From: Tunturiibacter empetritectus
GTDB taxonomy: Bacteria > Acidobacteriota > Terriglobia > Terriglobales > Acidobacteriaceae
Length of the DNA: 64,000 bases
Direction of reading: 5' to 3'
NCBI RefSeq assembly: GCF_014201375.1
Contig: NZ_JACHDZ010000002.1
Coordinates: forward strand, 558,001 to 622,000
Shown here in pieces: positions 41,571 through 50,791 of this stretch. Made by a program: the position numbers and the translations under genes. Below the pieces are notes generated by a model, which was given only the letters and a program-made list of their open reading frames with translations, was not told the DNA's origin and ran no database searches. Numbering within the stretch: position 1 is the first letter of the stretch; every line of letters starts with the position of its first letter.

Positions 41571-43001
41571 ATGGTGAAAAAAAAGACATCTTTGCGTGGA
41601 GCAACATGCCGCATAGGTAAGAGACTACTGGTGGCGGCCTCCGTGGTGCCGGTTGTGCTCGTCTCGCCGCTATTGCTTCTCGCTCAGCAGTCTAACGCTG
41701 CTGCCGCTGCAGTGGATTTGCCCAACGCCACCAGCGTGCACCTTACGCTCCCTGGCGCAGTCGAGATGGCGCTAGCGCACAACCGCCACATTATGCTGGC
41801 CCATCTGTCGGTGACCGATAGCGAAGCGCAGAAGAAAGTGGCCGAGTCGCACTTTTATCCAATCATCAAGAACCAGTCTGCGGTCCTACACATTACAGAA
41901 CTTGAGGGAGTAAGAATTCCTGCCGGAGCCGTCGGAGAGACACCTGCGGGCGTCTTGCCTGCAGAGACTCTCATTATTGGCCAGGGCGGTGCCACAAGCT
42001 ATACGAGTGGGACCGAACTCGCCCAACCCATAACGCAAATCTTCAAAATCCGCGCGGGCGTAAAGGCCGCTGAGGCCGATCTTAACTCGGCGCACATTCA
42101 GTCTGATGACGCCGAGAATGGCGTCGCCCTTCTTGTCCACAAGCTTTATTACGGCATTCTTATTGAGCAGTTACGTGGGACGGCCGCAAAAGACGCCGTC
42201 GACGCCGCAACATTGGTAGAGCATGAGACAAAGCGGGGTGTCGATGAGGGGAAGCTCCTGGCCGACTCCGAGCTATCGAGTCGCGCAGACTTACTCGATA
42301 AACAGCAAACTGCTCTCGTCTCGCGGCTCAACCTTGACGATCTTACGTTGCAACTCGACGACGCGCTTGGCTTGCCGCTTGGCACTCACCTTATCCTGGA
42401 CCCAGACTCACTCGGCGTTTCCTCAGTGCTTCCCACGCGTGCTGAGGCAATTGCACTTTTGCTCAACAAAAGCCCTGCGATATTGTCGGCCACGCAGACG
42501 GTAGACAAAGCGAAGGCTGGTGTCGCCGCGGCGCGAGACGAATACATCCCCGATCTAACAGGAGTAGCTCGCTACAGCTACCAGAGTGGCCTGCCTTTTC
42601 TGGTTCATAACTTTGGAACCTTTGGAGCCAGCTTCACTTACACCTTGTTCGACGGTGGCGAGCGCGAAGCCAAGCTCCAGGACGCACGTATCAAGCTCAC
42701 GATGGCGCAGACTCAATTGAAGCAGACCGAGGCAGATGTAAGCATTGAGTTGTCGTCCGCCTATGACAAAGCAGAACAGCTTGAACAACTGGTAGGAGTG
42801 ACAACTCAAGCTCTCGAGGCTCGTGAAGAGAGCTTCCGCATTCAAAGCGAGCGAGCAAAGGTTGATGCTCAACTCGCCTCTGGAGTGGCAACAGCCCATG
42901 CAACGTTGACCTCCACACGTATGAATGTGCTCAATTCTCAACTGAACTTGTCGCTCGCCCGGAACAACATCCGGCGTCTTCTGGGAGAGCGGCCGGAATG
43001 A
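41571..43001 (+). CDS. TolC-family outer-membrane efflux protein
   Basis: I start it at ATG 41571 because a signal peptide follows (KRLLVAASVVPVVLVSPLLLLAQQ); a frame from 41478 runs inside the transporter gene. The 476-residue protein has two repeats of the TolC fold: LTLPGAVEMALAHNRHIMLAHLSVTDSEAQKKVAESHFYP and RAEAIALLLNKSPAILSATQTVDKAKAGVAAARDEYIPDLTG, each with long helices and short barrel strands (FGASFTYTLFDGGEREAKL). It is the outer-membrane channel of the pump encoded by the two preceding genes. 27 bases separate it from the transporter gene. Confidence 0.92.
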   Translation: MVKKKTSLRGATCRIGKRLLVAASVVPVVLVSPLLLLAQQSNAAAAAVDLPNATSVHLTLPGAVEMALAHNRHIMLAHLSVTDSEAQKKVAESHFYPIIKNQSAVLHITELEGVRIPAGAVGETPAGVLPAETLIIGQGGATSYTSGTELAQPITQIFKIRAGVKAAEADLNSAHIQSDDAENGVALLVHKLYYGILIEQLRGTAAKDAVDAATLVEHETKRGVDEGKLLADSELSSRADLLDKQQTALVSRLNLDDLTLQLDDALGLPLGTHLILDPDSLGVSSVLPTRAEAIALLLNKSPAILSATQTVDKAKAGVAAARDEYIPDLTGVARYSYQSGLPFLVHNFGTFGASFTYTLFDGGEREAKLQDARIKLTMAQTQLKQTEADVSIELSSAYDKAEQLEQLVGVTTQALEAREESFRIQSERAKVDAQLASGVATAHATLTSTRMNVLNSQLNLSLARNNIRRLLGERPE

Positions 43002-43450
43002 CAGATACCTCATTCATGGGCCAGCCACAACGGTGCGGTTGACAGGACGAGCTTCAAGACTCTGTGCCAGGGTGTCTCCTTCGGTTCCTTTCGAAGTGAA
43101 GCGAAAGAGAGTGCGTCTTTATAGGTGCATCTCGAGAGCACTGTTTGTTGGATTGTTTTCATCATGATGTGATCTTCGCCCAAGAACGAAAAGTCGTGCC
43201 CATGACTAACGTGCTGTCGAACTCACGCCTCCTCAAACCGATGTTCCGAAAACCTTCAGGTCACCCTCACGGCTAGCTCACCTTTCCTCACTTCCGTCGT
43301 AGGTCCTGCTCGAATAAGTTGAAACATGGCTGGGATGAGAAAGAAATAATTGATCTTAACTAACAGGTCGATTATTTTTTTTTGTATCCGACTAGTCTGC
43401 AAAACACCCATAAGAAACGCTAATTCGCGACTCGCCCGACCGATAACTAG
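43002..43450. other. Intergenic region, nothing recognised
   Basis: Between the TolC gene and the sigma factor gene. A run of eight T lies at about 43375. No gene, RNA or clear terminator was found. Confidence 0.6.
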
Positions 43451-44125
43451 ATGGAAACACCGGAGAGCCAATTGTTTTTCGATAGTAATCGAGTGAGTGT
43501 TGACGCCGTTTCGGAGCAGGATCAAACTCCAAAATGCGTACTACACTCTGCAAGCGATGAAAGTCTCGTCGCTGCTGCAAAGCAAGGGGTTCACATCGCG
43601 TTCGTGGAAGTTTGTAACCGCCACTCGAGACGCGTCTTCACCACGGTCTATCGAATCACGAAGAATCATGAAGACGCAGAAGATGCGTGTCAAAACGCGA
43701 CTCTTCAGGCCTTCGTTCATCTCAAAACGTTTGATGGGAGGTCGAAATTTTCTACATGGTTGACTCGAATAGCAATTAACTCTGCGCTCATGATCCTGCG
43801 GCAGAAACGACGACGCAACGAGACATCAATAGAGGCACACCTCGACGACGACGCGCGGGTTCCTCTAAATATTCCTGATCCGGCAAAAGATGTTGAACTG
43901 CACTACCTCGAGCGCGACAGGGCGGTACGTTTGAGAGGGGCCGTCACGCGTCTCCGTCCGGCACTCCGCGAGGTGCTCGAGATTAGCCTATCGTCCGACG
44001 GGTCAATCGAGGAGATTGCGCAGAAAGTGGGAATTTCTGTGGCTGCCACAAAATCGCGCCTAATTCGCGGGAGACGGGCACTTGGAAGATATATCAACGA
44101 ACGAGATGCCAGGCCACTGTTTTGA
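43451..44125 (+). CDS. ECF-type RNA polymerase sigma factor
   Basis: A 224-residue sigma-70 family protein. Region 2 is at about 45-115 (FVEVCNRHSRRVFTTVYRITKNHEDAEDACQNATLQAFVHLKTFDGRSKFSTWLTRIAINSALM), with the DAEDACQN -10 recognition helix. Region 4 is at about 160-215 (LRPALREVLEISLSSDGSIEEIAQKVGISVAATKSRLIRGRRAL). The N-terminal 35 residues are extra. No anti-sigma gene is adjacent and no ribosome binding site is obvious before ATG 43451. Targets are unknown. Confidence 0.9.
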   Translation: METPESQLFFDSNRVSVDAVSEQDQTPKCVLHSASDESLVAAAKQGVHIAFVEVCNRHSRRVFTTVYRITKNHEDAEDACQNATLQAFVHLKTFDGRSKFSTWLTRIAINSALMILRQKRRRNETSIEAHLDDDARVPLNIPDPAKDVELHYLERDRAVRLRGAVTRLRPALREVLEISLSSDGSIEEIAQKVGISVAATKSRLIRGRRALGRYINERDARPLF

Positions 44126-44484
44126 CCAGGTTCTTTGCAAATCTTCTTTCCCTGACATCATGAATCGCAAGTCAGGTCAGTAGGGCTCGGAGCAGGGAAG
44201 GGCCCACCTCCTCCGCCGTCATTTCGCCGGGTGGGGAAAGACAGCTGGAAGAGGGAAGCTTGTTGCGGCAATTTTTTGAGCGTAGTGTTTCCTCGTTTTT
44301 GCTGGGGGTTTTGGCAAAAACGGGTGCCAAAACGTGGTGTTCTGGTGGTCATTCTGTGGTGTTTTGCGTGGTGAACGTGGTGTTTAAGCAGCCGCTTTTT
44401 CAGACTCGAAAAATGCGCCACGGATTCTGGATTATTTTTCGAGGTCTCCGGTTCCGGGAGTTCTTTGCTTTGAAGTTTGGACGT
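44126..44484. other. Intergenic GTGGTG-rich region
   Basis: Contains clustered GTGGTGTT/GTGGTCATT/GTGGTGAAC blocks (about 44334-44392). On the other strand these read ACCAC-rich, like the ends of the 300-bp repeats at 15692 and 17307, but the remainder does not align. GGGGGTTTTGGC/GCCAAAAC near 44305-44335 is a weak inverted pair. No gene supported. Confidence 0.5.
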
Positions 44485-46620
44485 CTAAGGTGCGTTCACA
44501 ATAACGGGAGTTTCATCCAGCTTGACCACAAACGCATCCTCGTTCGAGAGGCCCTTCCCACCAGTAAACCGGGTGCCTGCCGTGTAAATTGCCGGATACG
44601 TGGGGAGCGCGACAATTCGTTCTTTGGGCTTGACCACCGCCACTCCATTAATTTGTGCCCCGAGGAAGACCGTGTAGAGAGGGCCATTTCCATCTTTGTC
44701 GAGTTTCACCAGAAAGCCCGCGGTTGGGTTTGGCGTAATGGGGGGACCGCCTGGGAACGTGGTTGAGGATGTGTTGCCGACGACCCAGGTCTCTCCCCCT
44801 GCATCCGTTGCTATCGCCTGCCCGTCGGAGCTGCCATCGGTCCCTGAGAGATATTTGAGGTAGAGAAGCTTTCCTTCCGGCGAGGCCTTGGCTACGAAGG
44901 CAAAATCGGCCGACTCCGAACACGGTGAGCAAAACGTTCCGGCTACGTAGGCGTTCCCGGCAGAATCCAGGGACACGCCAGTACCGATGGTTGTCTCCAG
45001 GCTGAGGGATGTTGAGTATAGGAGCGAGTCGCCCGCCGGGCTTAGCTTGGTAAGAAATGCCGAAGGCGATCCTCCGAACATGGTCGACTGGTAACCGGCG
45101 TAGGGAAAGTCATGCGAGACGGATTCGCCAGTCACATAAGCTGAAAGCGAGCTGTCGACTACGATGGCGGATATGGAATCGACGTCCGACCCGCCCAGGT
45201 AAGTGGAGTACACGAGCGATGCGCCGTTGGGCGCGATCTTAGAGACAAAGCCGCTGACGGCGCCGCCGGGGTAGTATTCATAGCCGTTCACAACTGGAAA
45301 GTCCGTCGACGTGGTAAATCCCGCCACATAGGCCGATTGAGATGCATCAATGGCGATCGCTCCGCCGTTCTCGCCGTTGGAGCCGCCGAGGTAGGTCGAG
45401 TACACGAGCCGGTTGCCCGACGGCGATAGCTTGGTAACAAAGACGGTAGCGTCACCCTTTTTTTCAAATTGCAAGGGCTGCCTGACGGGAAAGTTATCCG
45501 AGCGGGTTTGGCCGCCAATGTAAACACCGCTGGCATCGACTGCGATTCCATTCCCTGCGTCGTTGTCGCCACCGCCGAGATAGGTCGAAAAGAGGATGTT
45601 GCCGTGTGTGCCAAGTTTTGTTACAAATGCGTCTGAGTCGCCGGACCTGCTGCCCTGGATGATGCCTCCAACGACGTTGAAATTACTCGAATAAGTCTGT
45701 CCAGTAACATAGGTGTCGCCTAGACCATCGACAGCCACTGCACTCGCGGTATCGGTGTCGGACCCTCCGAGGAATGTGACAAAGGAGATTGTCGGGTCGA
45801 TCACAAGTGGTTGCTTCGGATCATATTTTTCGATGGTGAATCCTGCAGTATCTCCCTTCAGAATTCGAAATCCCCCCTTGACGGGCACTCTCTTCCCACC
45901 GACCTCCTGATAGATCTTGGGCTGGGCATGACGAAGCTCAGTATTGTTCGCCATAGCGAGCACAAGGTCGCCGTTAGCTTTGTCCACCTCGAGAGTTGCT
46001 GCGCCTTCGAACTGGAGTTGAATCTGCCTCGGATCGGCCCCGGGCGCGAGAACAAAATCGTATTCCAGTACGCTCTCATCGCCATGGAAGATGAGATCAA
46101 CGTCTTTATAAACACTCGGAACGTTGACCTGTTCGTACTGAGGGATATCAGTGTGCCAACCTGCCGGCATCTTTCCGATGAAATAGTTGCTGATCCCGCC
46201 AGTTGGCTTTGTACCCATAGGCTTCCAGCCGCTGCTACCCGAGAGGTGCAGTTTCACAAGGGTGCTTTGTGCGCTTTTTGGTTTAGTCTGGAGCTTCCTT
46301 AGTTGAGACACACTCGGAAAGAGCGATCTTGCAGGCTTCGCGGCTGCATGCTCCCCAAACTCAAGTGTGGCGCCATCGGAAGTTATTCCGAGCCTGAATC
46401 CGGCACCACGGCCGATCCATTGGAAGTCCGAAGCCGCTTGGCCGCGATTGGGCTCGAAGACGAGAGGAGTCTTCGCAGGGGATAGCTGGACCTCGACTCC
46501 TTGCGGAGTCTGAGGCGTTGGCTGGATATTCGGTCGGGTCTGAGTCTGAACCGCAGGTGCGACAACTAAGAGTGTCGCAGTTACAGCAAGCGGGAGAAGC
46601 GAGATGTGGGCCATGGCCAT
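44485..46620 (-). CDS. Secreted SBBP-repeat beta-propeller protein
   Basis: I start it at ATG 46620, with GGAG just upstream, giving 711 residues beginning MAMAHISLLPLAVTATLLVVAPAVQTQ, a signal peptide. Residues 45-245 form the N-terminal beta-rich domain usual for this family (LVFEPNRGQAASDFQWIGRGAGFRLGITSDGATLEF). Then come about eight SBBP blade repeats of the type FVTFLGGSDTDTASAVAVDGLGDTYVTGQTYSSNF, LLYSTYLGG, GNAYVAG. Such extracellular propellers are common in acidobacteria, with no proven function; they may be adhesins or surface proteins. Confidence 0.88.
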   Translation of the reverse strand: MAMAHISLLPLAVTATLLVVAPAVQTQTRPNIQPTPQTPQGVEVQLSPAKTPLVFEPNRGQAASDFQWIGRGAGFRLGITSDGATLEFGEHAAAKPARSLFPSVSQLRKLQTKPKSAQSTLVKLHLSGSSGWKPMGTKPTGGISNYFIGKMPAGWHTDIPQYEQVNVPSVYKDVDLIFHGDESVLEYDFVLAPGADPRQIQLQFEGAATLEVDKANGDLVLAMANNTELRHAQPKIYQEVGGKRVPVKGGFRILKGDTAGFTIEKYDPKQPLVIDPTISFVTFLGGSDTDTASAVAVDGLGDTYVTGQTYSSNFNVVGGIIQGSRSGDSDAFVTKLGTHGNILFSTYLGGGDNDAGNGIAVDASGVYIGGQTRSDNFPVRQPLQFEKKGDATVFVTKLSPSGNRLVYSTYLGGSNGENGGAIAIDASQSAYVAGFTTSTDFPVVNGYEYYPGGAVSGFVSKIAPNGASLVYSTYLGGSDVDSISAIVVDSSLSAYVTGESVSHDFPYAGYQSTMFGGSPSAFLTKLSPAGDSLLYSTSLSLETTIGTGVSLDSAGNAYVAGTFCSPCSESADFAFVAKASPEGKLLYLKYLSGTDGSSDGQAIATDAGGETWVVGNTSSTTFPGGPPITPNPTAGFLVKLDKDGNGPLYTVFLGAQINGVAVVKPKERIVALPTYPAIYTAGTRFTGGKGLSNEDAFVVKLDETPVIVNAP

Positions 46621-46811
46621 TGATCTCCTGTGTGAAGAATTGGGGCCCCACTGAGACAGTCGTTTCACTGGCTCTCACTTTTTTTCGCGCGATGTTTCTG
46701 ATTCTGCTCGCTTCCCGCACCCCCGTCAATTCTGTACTCAGAATGACCGATACCTTCCACATTCCGAGGAGCCGATCTATCGACCGGCAGTGCGATCCTC
46801 TGAGCGTGAGG

Positions 46812-47801
46812 TCATTGTAAAACCTCATAGGTGACGTAGGCGAAGCGGGTGGAGTCGGGGGACCAGGAGTTGACGTTCATTGTTCCCTGGCCGCCGGTGG
46901 CCTGGATGAGTTTCTTCTGAGTGGGCGCTACTTTGCCGTGGTCGATTGCTACCAGCTTTAGTTCGATGGAGACGTTGCGCGGGTTGTGGTTGGGCGTGCC
47001 GGCGGGATAGCCGATGTACACCATCTTTTTGCCGTCGGGTGAGATGTGGGGGAACCAGTCTTCGAGTCCGTCGCTGACGACCATCTCGGCCTTCTCATCG
47101 TTGTGGCCTGCGCCTTCGGCAGGGAAGCGCCAGATGGCCTCTTTGCCGGAGCGGTCGGAGTTGATGTAGATCCACTTGCCGTCCGGTGAGTAGTCAGGGC
47201 CGTCGTCGTGGTGGGGGTTGGAGGTGAGTTGCTTCTCGGGGCCACCGGCGGCGGGCATGCCGTAGATGTCGAATTGGCCGCTGCCGTTGCGCTGGGCCAC
47301 GAAGGCGAGCGTGCTGTTGTCGGGCGACCAGCCGTGGAAGTAGCTGGGGGAGTCGGGCGTCATGAGCTTTGCGTTGTTGCCGTCGGCGTTGGCCAGGAAG
47401 ACCTGCGAGCCTTTTTGCGGCGGGACGGTGGCTGAGAAGGCGAGCTTTGTGCCGTCGGGCGAGATGGCCTTGTCGTTGTTGCACTCATAGTCGGCGGGGA
47501 TGGCCAGCTTTGCGGGCTCGGCTGTGCCGTCTTGTTTGAGGACGAGCTTGTAGATGGCACCGTCGGAGTTGGCGATGAGGTACTTGCCGTCGGGGGACCA
47601 GTTCGGCGCCTCCCAGATGGAGTCGGCCGTGTAGACCAGATGCGAGGAGCCGGTGCGCAGGTCGTAGAGGAAGAGACGGCTGCGCAGATGCTGCTCTGCT
47701 GGGTGCGACGGAGTGGGCTGCGCGTGAGCCGGCGTTAGAAGGGAGGCTGCGAATACGGCGAGATTACAGAAGAAGCGTGTTTGGATCGGGAGAATCTTCA
47801 T
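46812..47801 (-). CDS. Secreted TolB-like PD40 beta-propeller protein
   Basis: A 329-residue protein with signal peptide MKILPIQTRFFCNLAVFAASLLTPAHAQ and five or six WD40-like (PD40) blades: NWSPDGKYLIANSDGAIYKL, AISPDGTKLAFSATV, GWSPDNSTLAFVAQ, DYSPDGKWIYINSDRSG, HISPDGKKMVYIGY, SWSPDSTRFAYVTY. It resembles TolB and peptidase-associated propellers without a catalytic domain. No operon partner; its role in the periplasm is unknown. Confidence 0.88.
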   Translation of the reverse strand: MKILPIQTRFFCNLAVFAASLLTPAHAQPTPSHPAEQHLRSRLFLYDLRTGSSHLVYTADSIWEAPNWSPDGKYLIANSDGAIYKLVLKQDGTAEPAKLAIPADYECNNDKAISPDGTKLAFSATVPPQKGSQVFLANADGNNAKLMTPDSPSYFHGWSPDNSTLAFVAQRNGSGQFDIYGMPAAGGPEKQLTSNPHHDDGPDYSPDGKWIYINSDRSGKEAIWRFPAEGAGHNDEKAEMVVSDGLEDWFPHISPDGKKMVYIGYPAGTPNHNPRNVSIELKLVAIDHGKVAPTQKKLIQATGGQGTMNVNSWSPDSTRFAYVTYEVLQ

Positions 47802-47954
47802 GGGGGTGACACTCCTCTTTTGCTGGAAGTCGCGAGGGGGATCCGCTTGTGACGGCTACTCTGGACCAGCATTCGCACGCTCTCCATCGAGCTTTGGAGA
47901 GTGGCTTTCTCTCTTGCGACTCGCAGCCGCCATGATACCGTGGGAGAACGAAAT

Positions 47955-48695
47955 ATGCCCGGCGCGATGGGAAGATTGAACTTCGACTCTATTGGTCGCG
48001 GCCGCAGACCGCGGACTATGGCGACCACATTTGTGGCGTTCGGTGGATGGCTCTCGGCTGTGGCGCTTTGCTGCGTGTCGTCTGCTGCGGTTCATGCTCA
48101 ACAGGCACAGCCGAGTTCGGCTCCGGTGGTGGTGCAGCCTGGCGCGCCGGGAACTCCGAGCAGGCGGCTGCCGTCCTCTACCACCGCGACGGCTCCGCGA
48201 AGATCGCAGGCTGATGTTGAGTTCATGCAGGGCATGATCATGCATCATGGGCAGGCGGTCGTGATGACGGACCTGATTCCGTCGCACACGGAGAATAAAG
48301 AGATTCGCTCGCTGGGGGCGCGCATCGGCCTTTCGCAGGCGGATGAGATGAAGTTTATGAAGCGGTGGTTGAGGGCTCGCGGGGAGGCTATGTCGATGTC
48401 CATGCCGGGGATGCCGGATATGGATCGGAGCGGCGGTCCGATGCCGGCCATGCCGGGGATGCTGACGTCGAAGCAGATGGAGGCGTTGCGGCAGGCCAAT
48501 GGCGCTGAGTTTGACCGGCTGTTTTTGACGGGAATGATTCAGCATCACAATGGCGCGCTGGTGATGGTCAAGCAGCTGTTCGATACACCTGGTGCAGGGC
48601 AAGATGCGGACCTGTTCGACTTTGCCACGGACGCAGACAACTCGCAACGGGCCGAGATTGGAATTATGCAGGATATGTTGAAGGAGAAACGATGA
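47955..48695 (+). CDS. DUF305 family protein
   Basis: I start it at ATG 47955, which has GGGAGA upstream; 47901 and 48018 are alternatives. The 246-residue protein has an export signal (TFVAFGGWLSAVALCCVSSAAVHA) and two copies of the DUF305 four-helix His/Met motif: FMQGMIMHHGQAVVMTDLIP and FLTGMIQHHNGALVMVKQLF, separated by a Met/Pro-rich linker (MSMSMPGMPDMDRSGG). Met-x-x-His-His patterns suggest binding of copper or another metal in the periplasm. The stop overlaps the next gene's start (ATGA at 48692-48695). Confidence 0.87.
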   Translation: MPGAMGRLNFDSIGRGRRPRTMATTFVAFGGWLSAVALCCVSSAAVHAQQAQPSSAPVVVQPGAPGTPSRRLPSSTTATAPRRSQADVEFMQGMIMHHGQAVVMTDLIPSHTENKEIRSLGARIGLSQADEMKFMKRWLRARGEAMSMSMPGMPDMDRSGGPMPAMPGMLTSKQMEALRQANGAEFDRLFLTGMIQHHNGALVMVKQLFDTPGAGQDADLFDFATDADNSQRAEIGIMQDMLKEKR

Positions 48696-50701
48696 ACCGT
48701 ATGCAGTCTCTCGCATTTCGTTTGGCCGGTGTGGCCTTTGGCGCGGCTTTGGTGTGTTCCAGTTGGGGAGCTTTGCGGGCGCAGGCTCCGGCTGCTCCGG
48801 CTGCGAAGGCGGCTCCCGAGGAAGATGACAATCCGTTTACGCCGAAACCGGCTGTGCCGCTGCCGCCTGGTATGACGGGGTCGACGATGAACGATCCCCG
48901 CGTGGGGTTGAAGGCGGGACTGTATGACGCGGGTGAGACTGCGATGGGGATGGAGCACGTCGCGTTCTTGAAGAAGCCGAATGCGTTTCAACTGTCGTCG
49001 ACGAATCCGGACGATCCTGCGGTTCAGAAGAGTCTGGACCTGATAGGGGTGGGTAACAGGGATAAGATTCCGAAGCCCATGCAACTGGTGATTGCGCAGC
49101 TTGCCTTCGCAAACTCCGATTTTGCGTTTCAGGGAACGCATCTGTTCCAGGGCAACTTCTATGGCGTTAGCTTCTATGACATCTCGAACCCGGCGAAGGT
49201 GTCGCTGATTACCACGCTGGTGTGTCCGGGCGGGCAGGGCGATGTTTCGGTGTACGGGAATCTGCTGTTCATGTCGGTGGAGATGCCGAATGGACGGCTG
49301 GACTGCGGAGTGCAGGGATTTCCCCCCCTGCCTCCACCAGCGCCGGGGCATGAGAAGGACCACCGGATTCCGACGGCGAGCCCCGATCGTTTTCGCGGCG
49401 TGAGAGTCTTCGATATCTCTGACATCAAGAACCCGAAGCAGGTGGCGGCGGTGCAGACCTGCCGCGGATCGCACACGCATACGCTGGTGGTGGACCCGAA
49501 CGATAAGGACAACGTCTACATCTATGTTTCGGGAACGTCGTTTGTGCGGCAGAGTGAAGAGCTTGCGGGCTGCTCGGGGGAGGAGAAGCCGGACAAGGAT
49601 CCGAACACTTCGCTGTTTCGGATCGACGTGATCAAGGTGCCGCTTGCCGCGCCGCAGCAGGCTAAGGTGGTTTCAAGTCCGCGAGTGTTTATCGATCCGC
49701 GCACGGGCGCTCTGAATGGCTTGAACAATGGCGGAAGCCACGATCAGAAGGCTGAGAAGCCTGCGGACACCAACCAGTGCCACGACATCACGGTGTATTC
49801 GGCCGTGGGACTGGCGGCTGGGGCGTGCTCTGGCAATGGCATCCTGCTCGACATCAAGGACCCTGTGCATCCGAAGCGCGTGGATGCGGTGAATGATCCG
49901 AACTACTCGTATTGGCACTCGGCGTCGTTCTCGAACGACGGAACAAAGGTGGTCTTCACCGACGAGTGGGGTGGTGGTCTGCAGCCACGCTGCCGTCCGA
50001 CGGACCCCAACAAATGGGGAGCTGATGCGATCTTCAATCTGAAGGACGACAAGCTGTCGTTCGCGAGCTACTACAAGATGCCGGCCGCACAGACGGAGAC
50101 CGAAAACTGCGTCGCTCACAACGGCTCACTGATCCCGGTTCCCGGGCGTGATATCGAGGTTCAGGCCTGGTATCAGGGCGGTATTTCGGTGATGGACTTT
50201 ACCGACGCGGCGCATCCCTACGAGATCGCTTACTTCGATCGCGGGCCCGTCGATGCCAAGGCGCTGGTCTTGGGAGGAGACTGGTCTGCGTATTGGTACA
50301 ACGGCTACATCTATGGATCGGAGATCGCGCGGGGACTGGATGTGTTCAAGCTGGTCCCGAGCAAATTTCTGACAAAGAATGAGATCGATGCGGCCAGCCT
50401 CGTGAAGGTCAGCGAGCTGAACGTGCAGAACCAGCAGAAGGTTGCGTGGCCGGCTCAACTAACAGTGGCGCGAGCGTATCTCGATCAGCTGGGGCGTTCG
50501 CAGGCGCTGTCGTCAGCGCGGATTGCTGATTTGAACAAGGCGATTGTGCGGACGCAGAGGTCACACCTTGGCAAGAAGGATCTGGCAAAGCTGCATGGGA
50601 TGGCGTCGTCTGTTGAGACGAGCGCGTCTGACGCAAAGAACCCGGAGGATGCCAAGAGGCTGCATGCGCTGGCTCAGATACTGGAGAGTCCGACGGCCTG
50701 A
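48692..50701 (+). CDS. Secreted LVIVD-repeat protein
   Basis: A 669-residue exported protein (signal LAFRLAGVAFGAALVCSSWGALRAQA). The body is a seven-blade-type propeller with LVIVD-like blades: GVSFYDISNPAKVSLITTLVC, GVRVFDISDIKNPKQVAAVQTC, GISVMDFTDAAHPYEIAYFDRG. It contains several CxxC-less cysteines and a C-terminal helical tail after residue 590. AAGGAG precedes the ATG, which overlaps the DUF305 stop. The two genes are translationally coupled, so the proteins probably act together outside the cytoplasm; the reaction is unknown. Confidence 0.87.
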   Translation: MNRMQSLAFRLAGVAFGAALVCSSWGALRAQAPAAPAAKAAPEEDDNPFTPKPAVPLPPGMTGSTMNDPRVGLKAGLYDAGETAMGMEHVAFLKKPNAFQLSSTNPDDPAVQKSLDLIGVGNRDKIPKPMQLVIAQLAFANSDFAFQGTHLFQGNFYGVSFYDISNPAKVSLITTLVCPGGQGDVSVYGNLLFMSVEMPNGRLDCGVQGFPPLPPPAPGHEKDHRIPTASPDRFRGVRVFDISDIKNPKQVAAVQTCRGSHTHTLVVDPNDKDNVYIYVSGTSFVRQSEELAGCSGEEKPDKDPNTSLFRIDVIKVPLAAPQQAKVVSSPRVFIDPRTGALNGLNNGGSHDQKAEKPADTNQCHDITVYSAVGLAAGACSGNGILLDIKDPVHPKRVDAVNDPNYSYWHSASFSNDGTKVVFTDEWGGGLQPRCRPTDPNKWGADAIFNLKDDKLSFASYYKMPAAQTETENCVAHNGSLIPVPGRDIEVQAWYQGGISVMDFTDAAHPYEIAYFDRGPVDAKALVLGGDWSAYWYNGYIYGSEIARGLDVFKLVPSKFLTKNEIDAASLVKVSELNVQNQQKVAWPAQLTVARAYLDQLGRSQALSSARIADLNKAIVRTQRSHLGKKDLAKLHGMASSVETSASDAKNPEDAKRLHALAQILESPTA

Positions 50702-50709
50702 CGCTCCTC

Positions 50710-50746
50710 AGTGATGGGCCTGGTCTCGCTGGCCACGCCCATCACT
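50710..50746. terminator. Inverted repeat between convergent genes
   Basis: AGTGATGGGC (50710-50719) and GCCCATCACT (50737-50746), a 10-bp stem with a 17-base loop. It follows the LVIVD stop and lies downstream of the convergent bicupin gene, so it may serve both. Confidence 0.6.
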
Positions 50747-50791
50747 AGAGAACAATCATCCGTCACAATCATCCGTCATAGATGGCACCTG

